The notes under the pieces: generated by a model
Databases searched by the model: none
The model's input: only the letters and a program-made list of their open reading frames with translations
Told to the model about the DNA's origin: nothing
Origin: Natrialba swarupiae
Lineage (GTDB): Archaea; Halobacteriota; Halobacteria; Halobacteriales; Natrialbaceae
NCBI RefSeq assembly: GCF_008245225.1
Contig: NZ_VTAW01000009.1
Coordinates: forward strand, 78,375 to 142,374
Reading direction: 5' to 3'
Length of the DNA stretch: 64,000 nucleotides
Program-made: the position numbers and the translations under genes
Part shown: piece after piece, positions 51,955 through 61,090 of the stretch
Layout of the letters: the number at the start of each line of letters is the position of its first letter
Position numbering within the stretch: position 1 is the stretch's first letter

Positions 51955-53109
51955 TTACTCGACGATGGCGATCGGGACCGCCATGAAACAGAGGACGCCG
52001 AGTGCGAACGTGAGGATACCGAGCAGGAACCGACCGACACCGAGACTCTCGTCGTGAATCGGTTTGGCCGGCCCGACCGTGGCGAGGATGGCGGTGAACA
52101 CGCCCCAGACCCCCCAGATGAGCACCGAGTTGATGCTGTGGCCGCTGACGTAGTAGAGGTACGCGGCCAGGCCGAAGAGGACGCCCGGAACGAGCGCCGC
52201 GATCGTCTCCTGATAGGAGCCGGCCATCGCCCGCAGGATGTGACCGCCGTCGAGTTGGCCGACCGGGATCAGGTTGAGGAACGTGACGAACATCCCGACC
52301 CAGCCGCCGATGACGACCGGGTTCACCGCGGTAGCCGGATCGTCGCGGTACAGCGGCTGGTCGAACGCCGCGGCGAGCATCTCGAGCAACGGCGGATAGC
52401 CGAGCTGGATCTGGATCGCGTTGGGATCTTGGACGACCGACTCCGGCGCGGTGACCGGCGGCAAGTGGAGGCCGACGACCGTGACGACGACCGTCGCGAC
52501 CAGTCCCGCAAGCGGACCGGCGACGCCGATGTCGAACAGCGCTTTTCGGTCCGGCATCCGGTCGTTCATCTTGATCACGGCCCCCATCGTCCCGATGAGC
52601 GTCGGGACCGGGATGAAATACGGCAACGAGGCGTCGACGTCGTGGTAGCGACTCGTCACGTAGTGGCCCATCTCGTGGACGCCGAGCACACCGAGGATCG
52701 CAACGGAAAACGGCCACGCACGCCACATCTCCGTCGGATTGGCGAACGGATCGATATGATACCACAGCGAGCCGGCAAACAGCGTCGAGAGCACCGTCAG
52801 AAACAGGAGTATCACGTTCGTCCACGGGAGACCGCCGTCGGATTCGGACGTCGGTTTCCCGACGAGGACGAACTCGCCGTGGCGCGTCGTAAACTGGAGT
52901 TCGTAGCCCGCCTCCTGAAAGACCGACCACAGCTCGGGCGTCACCTGCTCGGGCGGAACCAGCGGGTCGCCGTAGTAGACGAGGCGGTCGTCTTCGGTGC
53001 GCGTCTCGTAGACCGTAAACACCGGTTCGATTCGCTCGAGTGGCGGCCCGTCCTCGGGCGCGTCGACTCGCGGGGACACGCGAAACTCGGACGGATCGGC
53101 ATCGTCCAT
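51955..53109 (-). CDS. Site-2 protease family membrane metalloprotease
   Basis: 384 residues. A soluble N-terminal part of about 120 residues (ERIEPVFTVYETRTEDDRLV) precedes a membrane core with the zinc-binding HEMGHY motif in GVLGVHEMGHYVTSRYH and the conserved NLIPVGQLDGGH that supplies the third ligand. Family members cut other membrane proteins within the bilayer. Start: MDDADPSEFRV with TTTTATACG on the minus strand at 28 bases, so leaderless. It differs from the PDZ-containing relative at 57340. Confidence 0.9.
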   Translation of the reverse strand: MDDADPSEFRVSPRVDAPEDGPPLERIEPVFTVYETRTEDDRLVYYGDPLVPPEQVTPELWSVFQEAGYELQFTTRHGEFVLVGKPTSESDGGLPWTNVILLFLTVLSTLFAGSLWYHIDPFANPTEMWRAWPFSVAILGVLGVHEMGHYVTSRYHDVDASLPYFIPVPTLIGTMGAVIKMNDRMPDRKALFDIGVAGPLAGLVATVVVTVVGLHLPPVTAPESVVQDPNAIQIQLGYPPLLEMLAAAFDQPLYRDDPATAVNPVVIGGWVGMFVTFLNLIPVGQLDGGHILRAMAGSYQETIAALVPGVLFGLAAYLYYVSGHSINSVLIWGVWGVFTAILATVGPAKPIHDESLGVGRFLLGILTFALGVLCFMAVPIAIVE

Positions 53110-53278
53110 CACCCGTGGTTCACTCACCGCTCGTATAAAAAACGACTGCGAACGAAATCGTGGGAGCGTGCCGGATGGCGTTGGTGACGCGCCGGCACGT
53201 AGACGACCCTGCCGGGTGGCGAGCCGTCCTCGGCATGGCACAGCGAAATGACCGAAGCGTTCGGGGCGGGCAGGACAG

Positions 53279-53524
53279 CTACGCGTGTTCGACGCGCCAC
53301 GTGGTCGCGCTCGTGTACGACCACTTCTCGATCTCGAGGTCGGTCGCGGAGTCGGAGAGTTTGACCATCAGGGCACCGATCTCTTTGGGGGACATGCCGA
53401 CGTCGTCGGCGATGAACTTGCCTTTGAAGTACAGCTCCCCGTCTTCTACGCGTTCGCGCAGATAGTTCGTCAGGCGGCGTTCCTTGCTTTCCGTGGAGGG
53501 TTGGGCTGTCGTACTCATCGACAT
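53279..53524 (-). CDS. Small conserved haloarchaeal protein, winged-helix-like (DUF7123-like)
   Basis: 81 residues: TESKERRLTNYLRERVEDGE, YFKGKFIADDVGMSPKEIG, then DLEIEKWSYTSATTWRVEHA. The pattern of helices and a late beta pair looks like a small winged helix and probably belongs to the haloarchaeal DUF7123 family (from memory). Start: ATG 53524 is 27 bases from the centre of a TTTATAA (53548-53554), so it is leaderless; the next Met at 53518 is possible. The longer frame upstream crosses an AT-rich promoter. Confidence 0.78.
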   Translation of the reverse strand: MSMSTTAQPSTESKERRLTNYLRERVEDGELYFKGKFIADDVGMSPKEIGALMVKLSDSATDLEIEKWSYTSATTWRVEHA

Positions 53525-53773
53525 CGAACGCTTGTGGCGGGGATATGTTATAAAGGCAGGACGCTTAGCGAAATTTCGATTGGGTTCAAGAATCTGGCTG
53601 GTAACGAACTCTTTAGTCGGATTTATGAAGCAATTTATCGCCGGTTTAGAGACGTCAAGAGATTTTAAAACCAACGCTAATCTATTATCGCCGCCCAAAC
53701 ATTCACGGCAATAATGCACTCATCTCGCCGTGTCAGTCGCTGTATCCGACTACAACCCTCGAAAATTAACCGA

Positions 53774-54619
53774 CTATCGTTCGTGAACCCAGAACTCGTC
53801 TTCGACCGTGACCTCCTTTTTGAACAGCGGTACCTCGTCTTTCAGCCGGTTGATTCCGTCCTCGACGGTTCGGAACGCCTCCGTGCGGTGTCCCGCGAGG
53901 ACGACGACGAAGACGATATCCTCGCCGTCCTCGACGACGCCCGTCCGGTGGAACAGTTCCACAGCGAGGACGCCGTCGCGTTCCTCGAGTTCGGCCTCGA
54001 GCGACGCCATGCGCTCGTCTGCAACGCCCTCGTACTTCTCGAACTCGAGATACTGCGTCGGCGCGTCGTCTTCGTCGTCTTTCGCGCGCACACGTCCCGT
54101 GAAGGTCGCGATCGCACCGGCCAGATCTGCCGACGGCGACTGCTTGACGCGCGCGACGAGCGACTCGAGCGTCTCGTAGGGCTCGGCTTCCTCGATCGCG
54201 TCGACGACGTCGTCGTCGATATCGTGGGGAGAGGAGACCGTCGCCAACAGCGTGTCGTCGGCGGCCTCCTCACCGGCTGTGGCGTCGGGTGACGACTCAG
54301 CGTCGACGACGAGGGTTGGATACTGCAGGTTCTCGACGCCGACGACGACGGCGTACCTACACTCCGGTACCAGTCGGTCGAGTGCGTCCTCGACGGACAT
54401 GCCGGTCCCGGTCGCGGTCCAGTCACCGTCGGCGCCGAGGTCGTAGGTGACGTCGCCCCCGACCGTCGCCGATTCGTGGACGTGCGTTCCGTCGGCGATC
54501 GTCGCGTCGTACCTGACGACGCCGACCCGACCGCGCTGGGCGAGTTGATCGACCACCCGGTCGACGACCTGGTCTACGGTTCCGTCGCCCCCTCGATTCC
54601 GAATGCCGAGTACGTGCAT
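53774..54619 (-). CDS. MoaE-type molybdopterin synthase with MobB-like N-terminal domain
   Basis: 281 residues in two parts. Residues about 1-140 resemble MobB (MHVLGIRNRGGDGTVDQVVDR, VVRYDATIADGTHVHES), but the place of the Walker A motif reads RNRGGDGTVD, with no GKT/S, so nucleotide binding is doubtful. Residues about 150-281 are MoaE: GAIATFTGRVRAKDDEDD, LEFEKYEGVADERMASLEAEL, VELFHRTGVVEDGEDIVFV and GINRLKDEVPLFKKEVTVED with the catalytic Lys pair. MoaE catalyses the sulphur transfer that forms molybdopterin. The start ATG is at MHVLGIRN; further upstream is Ser/His-rich non-coding frame. Confidence 0.9.
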   Translation of the reverse strand: MHVLGIRNRGGDGTVDQVVDRVVDQLAQRGRVGVVRYDATIADGTHVHESATVGGDVTYDLGADGDWTATGTGMSVEDALDRLVPECRYAVVVGVENLQYPTLVVDAESSPDATAGEEAADDTLLATVSSPHDIDDDVVDAIEEAEPYETLESLVARVKQSPSADLAGAIATFTGRVRAKDDEDDAPTQYLEFEKYEGVADERMASLEAELEERDGVLAVELFHRTGVVEDGEDIVFVVVLAGHRTEAFRTVEDGINRLKDEVPLFKKEVTVEDEFWVHER

Positions 54620-54795
54620 GTCCGAAATATGGGCGGGTCGGACTTTGTAGCTGTCGCTGGGATGGTGAGAATGCGACGTGGTCGTCGGTGAAACGGTCCC
54701 GGACGGTTGTGCACTCGCGTGCACCGTGTGTGCCAGCCACGCTCGCCCGCCAGTTGGCAACCCTTAAGATTGCAACCCGGTTACACCGGATTAGC

Positions 54796-55521
54796 ATGAA
54801 AGTGGTCGTCTCTATCGGCGGAAGCGTACTCGTGCCCGAACCCGGCTCGGATCGGGTGGCCGAACACGCGGCCGTCGTCGAAAACCTCGTCGCCGACGGC
54901 TGTCGCGTCGGCGCCGTCGTCGGGGGTGGCGGCGTCGCCCGCGAGTACATCGGTGCTGCTCGCGACCTCGGCGCGAACGAGATCGAACTCGATCAGCTCG
55001 GCATCGACGTCACTCGACTCAACGCTCGTCTCCTCATCGCCGCACTCGGCGAAGAGTCTGTCACCGCGCCGGCACTCGATTACGAGGAAGCGGGTGAGGC
55101 GCTTCGCAGCGGGAACGTCTCGGTCATGGGCGGCGTCGCGCCCGCCCAGACGACCGACGCCGTCGGCGCCGCGCTCGCGGAGTACGTCGATGCGGACCTG
55201 CTCGTCTATGCGACCAGCGTCCCCGGTGTCTACAGCGACGACCCCAACGAAACCGACGAGGCGACCAAGTACGACCAGCTCAGCGCCGCCGAACTCGTCG
55301 ACGTCATCGCCGGTCTCGAGATGAACGCGGGCGCGTCCGCGCCCGTCGACTTGCTTGCCGCCAAGATCATCCAGCGTTCGGGCATGCGGACGATCGTTCT
55401 CGACGGAACCGACCCCGACCGCATCTCGCGGGCGGTCCGGTACGGCGACCACGACGGAACCGACGTGATCCCGGAAGGCGTCGGCGAGGAGCCGACCTAC
55501 TGGGCGGAACAGGAACGATGA
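54796..55521 (+). CDS. pyrH: Uridylate (UMP) kinase
   Basis: A 241-residue archaeal UMP kinase of the amino-acid-kinase fold that makes UDP. Marks: MKVVVSIGGSVLVPE at the start, VGGGGVAREYIGAARDLGAN, RLNARLLIAALGEESV, VMGGVAPAQTTDAVGAALAEYVDADLLVYATSVPGVYSDDPNE and DGTDPDRISRAV at the end. The last codon and stop overlap the lysS start (ATGA), so the two are translationally coupled. ATG 54796 is the family start; upstream codons lack similarity. Confidence 0.95.
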   Translation: MKVVVSIGGSVLVPEPGSDRVAEHAAVVENLVADGCRVGAVVGGGGVAREYIGAARDLGANEIELDQLGIDVTRLNARLLIAALGEESVTAPALDYEEAGEALRSGNVSVMGGVAPAQTTDAVGAALAEYVDADLLVYATSVPGVYSDDPNETDEATKYDQLSAAELVDVIAGLEMNAGASAPVDLLAAKIIQRSGMRTIVLDGTDPDRISRAVRYGDHDGTDVIPEGVGEEPTYWAEQER

Positions 55522-57263
55522 GCGACGAGTCATCCGTCGGCGGAGCGAACGGGGCGAGCGACGACGCGAACCCGTACACGCTCCAGTCGGCCGACGACGA
55601 ACACCACGCCTTCTGGGCCGACGCCGTCGCGGACCGCGTCGAGGCCCGCGTCGAGGATCAACTCGAGCGCGGCGTCCGCGACCCCGAGGAGCCGATCGTC
55701 GTCAAAGGCGGCATCTCGCCGTCCGGCGTTCCACACCTCGGCAACGTCAACGAGATCATGCGGGGCTACTACGTGGCACGAGTCCTGCGCGAGCGCGGCC
55801 ACGAGGTCCGACAGGTGTTTACCGCCGACGACCGCGACCCGCTGCGGAAGCTGCCGCGGACGCTCTGTGACCTCGAGGGAAATCTCGTCGACCTCGGGGA
55901 CGTCGACGCGGGCGCGCTCGGTCGCAACCTCGGCGCGCCGTACACCGACATTCCCGACCCGTTCGGCTGCTGTGACTCCTACGGCGACCACTTTTCAAAT
56001 ATCATCCAGGACAGCGCCGACGCCGTCGACGTCCCGATCGAACTCGTCTCGAACACCGACCTGTACGAACGCGGCGAGTTCGAGGACGTCACGCGGTACG
56101 TCCTCGAGAATCGATCACGGGCGCGCGAGGTTCTCTCGAGCTACCAGGACAAAGTCGACGCCGACGGCGACTACGTCCCGTTCAACCCGATCTGTGCGGA
56201 GTGTGGGAAGATCACGGAGACCGTCACGAGCGTCGATCTGGACGCCGGCGAGGCCGGAACGGTCGACTATCGCTGTACCGACATGGACGCCGGCGACCGG
56301 ACGATCGACGGCTGTGGCCACGAGGGGGCGGCGACGCTGCGGGAGGGGAAACTCCCCTGGCGCTTCGAGTGGCCGGCCCAGTGGCAGATACTCGGCGTCG
56401 ACTTCGAACCCTTCGGCAAGGACCACGCCGAGGGCTCGTGGCCCAGCGGGCAAGACGTCGCCCGCAACGTCCTCGGGATTGAGCCGCCCGTCCCGATGGT
56501 CTACGAGTGGTTCACCCTGGATGGCGAGCCGTTTTCTTCCTCCGAAGGGAACGTGATCCTCGTCTCGGACGTCCTCGAGTTGCTCGAGCCCGAGGTCCTG
56601 CGATACTTCTTCGCGAAAGATCCCTCGAGGGCACGCGATTTCAGCATCGAACGCCTCGACCAGTTAGTCGACGAGTTCGACCGCTTCGAAGCGATCTACT
56701 TCGGCGAACTCGAAGGGACCGAGGACGAACGCGAGTTCGCCGAGCGGGTGTATCCGCTCGTTCTCGAGGAGGACGCCGAGGTGCGCGAAGAACGCATTCG
56801 ACTGCCGTACACGTTCGCCGCCGTCCTCGGGATGTTCGACGATCCGGCGCTTCGCGAGGAGGTCGCCCGCAAGGAAGGGCACATTCCCGAGAACGCACCG
56901 GAGTGGGCGGTCGACGCCGCGCTCGCCCGCGTCGAGCGTGCGCGAAACTGGGCTCGTCGGACCGGAAACGAGTTCGACTACGAACTCAAACGAAGCGAGA
57001 TACCCGACCACGAGTTCGACGCGGCCACGACGGCGGCGCTTTCGGAACTGGCCGAGTTCGTCGCGACGGCGGAGACGATCGACCCCGAGGAACTACAGGG
57101 CGAGATCTACGAGACGGCGAAACGCAACGATGTCGACGTCGGCGACTTCTTCGCCGCGGGCTACCGGCTGTTCTTCGACGAGGAACAGGGGCCGAAGCTG
57201 GGTCCCTTCCTCGCGAAAGTCGACCGCGAGTTCGTCGTCGACCGACTTCGGCGCGACCGGTAA
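55518..57263 (+). CDS. lysS: Lysyl-tRNA synthetase, class I
   Basis: A 581-residue class I LysRS, the form typical of archaea, charging tRNA-Lys. The HIGH-type motif is SGVPHLGNVNE (about residues 68-78), and the KMSKS-type motif reads PFSSSEGN (about 337). Cys pairs in the insertion (CAECGKITE, CTDMDAGD, CGHEGAA) suggest a zinc site. Anticodon-binding helices are in the C-terminal part (LDQLVDEFDRFEAIYFGELE). Start overlaps the pyrH stop. Confidence 0.95.
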   Translation: MSDESSVGGANGASDDANPYTLQSADDEHHAFWADAVADRVEARVEDQLERGVRDPEEPIVVKGGISPSGVPHLGNVNEIMRGYYVARVLRERGHEVRQVFTADDRDPLRKLPRTLCDLEGNLVDLGDVDAGALGRNLGAPYTDIPDPFGCCDSYGDHFSNIIQDSADAVDVPIELVSNTDLYERGEFEDVTRYVLENRSRAREVLSSYQDKVDADGDYVPFNPICAECGKITETVTSVDLDAGEAGTVDYRCTDMDAGDRTIDGCGHEGAATLREGKLPWRFEWPAQWQILGVDFEPFGKDHAEGSWPSGQDVARNVLGIEPPVPMVYEWFTLDGEPFSSSEGNVILVSDVLELLEPEVLRYFFAKDPSRARDFSIERLDQLVDEFDRFEAIYFGELEGTEDEREFAERVYPLVLEEDAEVREERIRLPYTFAAVLGMFDDPALREEVARKEGHIPENAPEWAVDAALARVERARNWARRTGNEFDYELKRSEIPDHEFDAATTAALSELAEFVATAETIDPEELQGEIYETAKRNDVDVGDFFAAGYRLFFDEEQGPKLGPFLAKVDREFVVDRLRRDR

Positions 57264-57339
57264 GACGGATCGGCGATCCGTCCTCACGCCAGGCCGCCAG
57301 ACAAAAACCATTTGAGAACCCCTCCCCGAATACCGATAG

Positions 57340-59175
57340 ATGGTCATCGGTTCCCTCGCGTTCGTATCGGTCCCCGAACTCTTCGGATCGGAGATGCTCA
57401 CGTGGGCACTCATCGGTCTCTTAATTTACTGGTTTCTGATCATCACGATCCGCAACGCCGGCCTCATGCCGGAGTTCGTCGGCACGCAGGGACCGATCCT
57501 GACGTTTCACACCAAACGCGGCCGCGAGTTCCTTGACTGGCTGGCGACGCCAAAGCGATTCTGGCGGGCCTGGGCGAACCTCGGGATCGGCATCGCGCTG
57601 GTCGTCATGGTCGCGATGTTCGGCTTCCTCCTGCTCGCTGCGATCGCTGCGCTCGGTTCCCCCCAGCCGTCGACCGCCGTTCAACAGCCCCGAAACGTCC
57701 TCGTCATCCCCGGCGTCAACGACTTCCTCCCGCTGTCGGCGACGCCCGGCATCGTCTTCGGCCTGCTGGTCGGCCTCGTCGTTCACGAGGGCGGCCACGG
57801 CTTACTCTGTCGGGTCGAGGACATCGACATCGAGTCGATGGGCGTCGTGATGCTCGCGATTATCCCGATCGGCGCGTTCGTCGAGCCCGACCAGGAGAGC
57901 AACAAGGACGCCTCTCGAGGGGGCCAGACGCGGATGTTCGCGGCCGGCGTGACGAACAACTTCGCGATTACGATCGTCGTCTTCGCTTTGCTGTTCGGCC
58001 CGATCGCCGGAGCGATGGCCGTGGCCCCGGGTGCGGCGGTCGGCGGCGTCGAACCGGAGTCGACCGGTGCCGACGCCGGTATCGAGCCGGGCGACCGGAT
58101 CACCGCCGTCGACGGGCACCCCGTCGAGGACAACGACGAGCTCGGGGAACGCCTCGAGACCGCCGGTGAGGATACGATCACGGTCGAACTCGATGGCGAA
58201 CGAACGGTCGAGGTCGAGCGGTCGTTGATCGTCTCCGCGGCCGTCCAAACCGACGCGGTCGACCTCGACACCGGCGACGTGATCGTCGCCGTCGACGGAA
58301 CGCAAGTGGCGACCGAGGACGAGTTCCTCGCGGCCGTCGGCGAAGACCAGACTGCGACGCTCACCGTCGTCTCCGACGGCGAGACCGACGAGCGTGAGGT
58401 GCCGATCGGTTCGCTCGCCCAGGTCGCCGAAGGCGGTCCACTCTCCCAGGGTGGTGCCTCCGGCGGCGAGCAGTTCGTCATCACGCACCTCGACGGCGAA
58501 CGGACGCCGTCGGAGGAGTCGCTGAACGACCTGCTGTCGACGACCGACCCCGGCGACGAGGTCACCGTCACGGCCTACGTCGACGGCGAACGCGCCGAGT
58601 ACGACATCACGCTCGGCGACCGCAGTCAGATCACCGGTGGGGGAACGGTCGGATTCCACAGCGCACCCGGCGTCTCGGGCGCGTCGGTGTCGCCGCTCGG
58701 GCTCGAGTTGTACCCCGCAGAATCGTATCTATCGGTACTCGGCGGCGACGGCGAGGACGGCTTCGGCGCGATCACGGATTCGTTCCTCGGGAAGATCGGC
58801 ATCGCGGTGATGCTCCCGATCATCGGCGTCGTCGGGGCGTTGCCGTTCAACTTCGCCGGCTTCACCGGCGGCATCGAGAACTTCTACGAGGTCCAAGGGC
58901 CGCTTTCGGCACTCGGCGACGGGACGATCTTCGTGATCGCGAACCTGCTGTTCTGGACCGGTTGGATCAACGTCCAGCTCGGCTTTTTCAACTGCATTCC
59001 GGCGTTCCCGCTCGACGGCGGGCACATCCTCCGGACGAGCACTGAAGCAGTCGTCTCGCGACTCCCGTTCGAGGCGACTCGCGGAATGGTTCGCGTCGTG
59101 ACGACGACCGTCGGCGTGGCGATGCTCGTGAGCTTCCTGACGATGCTGTTCGCGCCAGGGCTGCTCGCGGGCTGA
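57340..59175 (+). CDS. Site-2 protease family protein with PDZ domains
   Basis: 611 residues. Hydrophobic segments flank two extracytoplasmic PDZ-like regions (AGIEPGDRITAVDGHPVEDN, about 235-330, and LDTGDVIVAVDGTQVATED with a third partial copy near LLSTTDPGDEVTV). The zinc motif is HEGGHGLL (about 148-155), and the third ligand is in FPLDGGHILRTS near the C-terminus. An early FHTKRGREFLDWLATPKRFW segment is cytoplasmic. Likely cleaves regulated membrane substrates, with PDZ domains restricting access. The start ATG is 77 bases after lysS. Confidence 0.92.
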   Translation: MVIGSLAFVSVPELFGSEMLTWALIGLLIYWFLIITIRNAGLMPEFVGTQGPILTFHTKRGREFLDWLATPKRFWRAWANLGIGIALVVMVAMFGFLLLAAIAALGSPQPSTAVQQPRNVLVIPGVNDFLPLSATPGIVFGLLVGLVVHEGGHGLLCRVEDIDIESMGVVMLAIIPIGAFVEPDQESNKDASRGGQTRMFAAGVTNNFAITIVVFALLFGPIAGAMAVAPGAAVGGVEPESTGADAGIEPGDRITAVDGHPVEDNDELGERLETAGEDTITVELDGERTVEVERSLIVSAAVQTDAVDLDTGDVIVAVDGTQVATEDEFLAAVGEDQTATLTVVSDGETDEREVPIGSLAQVAEGGPLSQGGASGGEQFVITHLDGERTPSEESLNDLLSTTDPGDEVTVTAYVDGERAEYDITLGDRSQITGGGTVGFHSAPGVSGASVSPLGLELYPAESYLSVLGGDGEDGFGAITDSFLGKIGIAVMLPIIGVVGALPFNFAGFTGGIENFYEVQGPLSALGDGTIFVIANLLFWTGWINVQLGFFNCIPAFPLDGGHILRTSTEAVVSRLPFEATRGMVRVVTTTVGVAMLVSFLTMLFAPGLLAG

Positions 59176-59251
59176 TACGGATGCTGTCCCTGTGTCCCGC
59201 CGCTCCCGGAGAACGGACCCTAGCGCGGCGGTACTGACGGACAGCACCGTA
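59176..59251. repeat. Dispersed inverted-repeat element, copy C
   Basis: Outer arms TACGGATGCTGT (59176-59187) and ACAGCACCGTA (59241-59251), with one insertion difference. Inner arms CCGCCGC and GCGGCGG, and ACTGACGG before the right arm. Length is 76 bases, lying immediately after the site-2 protease stop codon. Confidence 0.6.
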
Positions 59252-59311
59252 TGCGTCGCCGACGGACCTCTCGAGTGATAGCCGAACTGCCGTGGTCGAG
59301 GCGTCCCGAGA

Positions 59312-59836
59312 CTACTCCTCGTCGTCGACGCCGTGTCGATCGTAGAACTCCGTGGGCGTCTCCTCGAGTCGCTCGAACTCGGTGTCGAAGTAGCGCTCGT
59401 GGTGGCGAGCCACCTGTTCGACGATCCAGGCGCTGAACGTCTCGTCGAATTGCCACTCACCCTCGCGGTCGGGAATCTCGAACCGATCGTCGGTCGCGAA
59501 CGTCGCGTAGACGTGGAAGAACCCGAGAATTATGTCGCCGAACTCCCGGGCCTTCGCCGCGCCCCGGTCCCGGCGCTCCTCGAGTTCCTCGCGGCCGGCG
59601 TCGGTCAGTTCGAAGTACTTCCGGTCGGGTTCGTCCTCGCGTTCGATCCGCTCTGCCCACCCTTTCTCCTCGAACTTGTAGAGGATGGGGTAGACCGATC
59701 CATACGAGGGCTCCCAGTGACCGCCGCTGATATCCGTGATCTCCTTCAAGATCTCGTAGCCGTACCGCGGCCTCTCCTCGAGCAACTCGAGGACGAGATA
59801 GGCGATCAGCCCCTTCGGCGGCCCACTTTTCCGCAT
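59312..59836 (-). CDS. PadR-family transcriptional regulator
   Basis: A 174-residue regulator: the PadR winged helix (GLIAYLVLELLEERPRYGYEIL, PSYGSVYPILYKFEEKGWAE and the ELTDAGREELEERR wing) occupies the first 95 residues, with a helical C-terminal domain (ETFSAWIVEQVARHHERYF). PadR proteins often repress their own gene and transporters. The promoter has TTTACGT (59861-59867, minus strand) at leaderless distance; a palindrome ACGTACGT (59857-59864) overlaps it and could be an operator. Confidence 0.92.
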   Translation of the reverse strand: MRKSGPPKGLIAYLVLELLEERPRYGYEILKEITDISGGHWEPSYGSVYPILYKFEEKGWAERIEREDEPDRKYFELTDAGREELEERRDRGAAKAREFGDIILGFFHVYATFATDDRFEIPDREGEWQFDETFSAWIVEQVARHHERYFDTEFERLEETPTEFYDRHGVDDEE

Positions 59837-60124
59837 GTGTGGCGTGATTTAAACGGACGTACGTAAAGGGTTTCGGTCACTCCGGACGATTTTGGTTGGA
59901 AGTGGTACGGAGAGGGCGTCGACGTGGTGAGTGGAGTCACTTCCCGTTGTCCCGGTCACACACCGTTTGTCGTCTCGCCACCGCCGTCGAACGAATCGAC
60001 CAGTACGTCGGCTTCTCGACTGCACTTCCATCGAATGTCGGACCGAAGTAATCACCACCACCTTTTATTATGGGTGTTATGATTGGATAGAAAATATTAC
60101 ATCCCTAATCTGATTTCTCGAGGT
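59837..60124. other. Intergenic AT-rich stretch
   Basis: No gene is seen. The right half is notably AT-rich (about 60058-60122) and looks like the promoter region of the broken gene that follows. Confidence 0.5.
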
Positions 60125-60622
60125 ATGAATATCTGACAGAGATTAGTATTGGCAATAGCTCTCTCAGTATTGCCCGTTACGTCGCTTGCGGCCCCCGGTC
60201 TCGGGACCTCGTCTGGCTCCCCCGAACCGGCTGACAGCGCCGCATCCGTCGCTGACGTTCAGCCGGAATCGCCCCTCGAGACCGTCGACCGGGAGACCGA
60301 ACCAGAACTCGAGGCCGTCGCGGCCCAACCCATCGAGGTGAACGGGACGGTCCACGTCAGGATCGACGCGGCAGTACTGGCACTCAACGCCGCGGCGTTC
60401 GACGACAGACGACAGCAAACGGTTTCGAAACGATTCGAGTCGGCTCGTAACGTATGTTGCATTGGTGTGGGGCTCGACGACAGGCGATCGACGCGCTGGA
60501 CCTCCGTCCCCCAACGGCCGGATAGCTTCGGTAGATCCGCCGATCACCGACGAGTACCAGCGATACCGACTACCGGCGAATGCAGCGGTAACTGGATCGT
60601 CGTCGAACGTGGGTCACAGTGA
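60125..60622 (+). pseudogene. Broken gene for a secreted protein (nonsense at codon 4, later frameshift)
   Basis: ATG AAT ATC is followed by TGA in the same frame as an otherwise intact signal peptide: QRLVLAIALSVLPVTSLAAP, then a Ser/Pro/Glu linker and IEVNGTVHVRIDAAVLALNA. A CGA-to-TGA change at codon 4 would explain it. Around 60448-60456 coding character moves to another frame (TYVALVWGSTTGDRR, then PITDEYQRYRLP), so a frameshift follows. Only a TTG-led fragment (60149 onward) remains open in the first frame. The parental family is not recognised, and the right end is approximate. A functional short product from the TTG cannot be ruled out. Confidence 0.55.
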
Positions 60623-61090
60623 CCCGTCTCGGCGGTCGACGCCCCCGAAAACTAGTCCGAAATCTCACTGGCGTGGGTGGCCCACCGAATCCGGGCGTCG
60701 TTCTCTCGGCATGATCACGGACCACTCGAGGCTCCGACGATCGATACCGAGAACTGCGCCGCTTGCGGTTGGGGCACGCATACCAGTGGCCGAAAGCGTA
60801 ACGCCACGCGGAAACAGTCGATCGCGGAGAGACTGCCTCCGTCGAGACGTCCACAGCCGGCCGGCCGACCGATCGCCTCGACCGCTTACACGAATGCGAT
60901 CGGCCTCGAGCCGCTGTTCAATGCAACAACATCTTTCTGGGAGCGCAGAATAATTATTGCGGTTCTCGGATCGTTCGGAGAGGCTCCTCATCGGCCGGGA
61001 TACACGTACACCTCGTCGGCCAGGATACACGTACCGGGTCGACGTCGCGAGGTTCCACAGACAGTTGTTCCGTCGGATCCTACGAGGCGT
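60623..61090. other. Intergenic stretch with a short tandem direct repeat
   Basis: There is no convincing gene; open minus- and plus-strand frames here are Arg/Ser-rich. TCGGCC-G/A-GGATACACGTAC occurs twice (60991-61009 and 61016-61034), 25 bases apart, upstream of the renalase-like gene. Confidence 0.5.
60991..61034. repeat. 19-bp tandem direct repeat
   Basis: Two 19-base copies differ at one position and are spaced by 25 bases (two turns plus) about 60 bases before the start of the renalase-like gene. They could be a two-site operator or a remnant of duplication. Confidence 0.5.
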
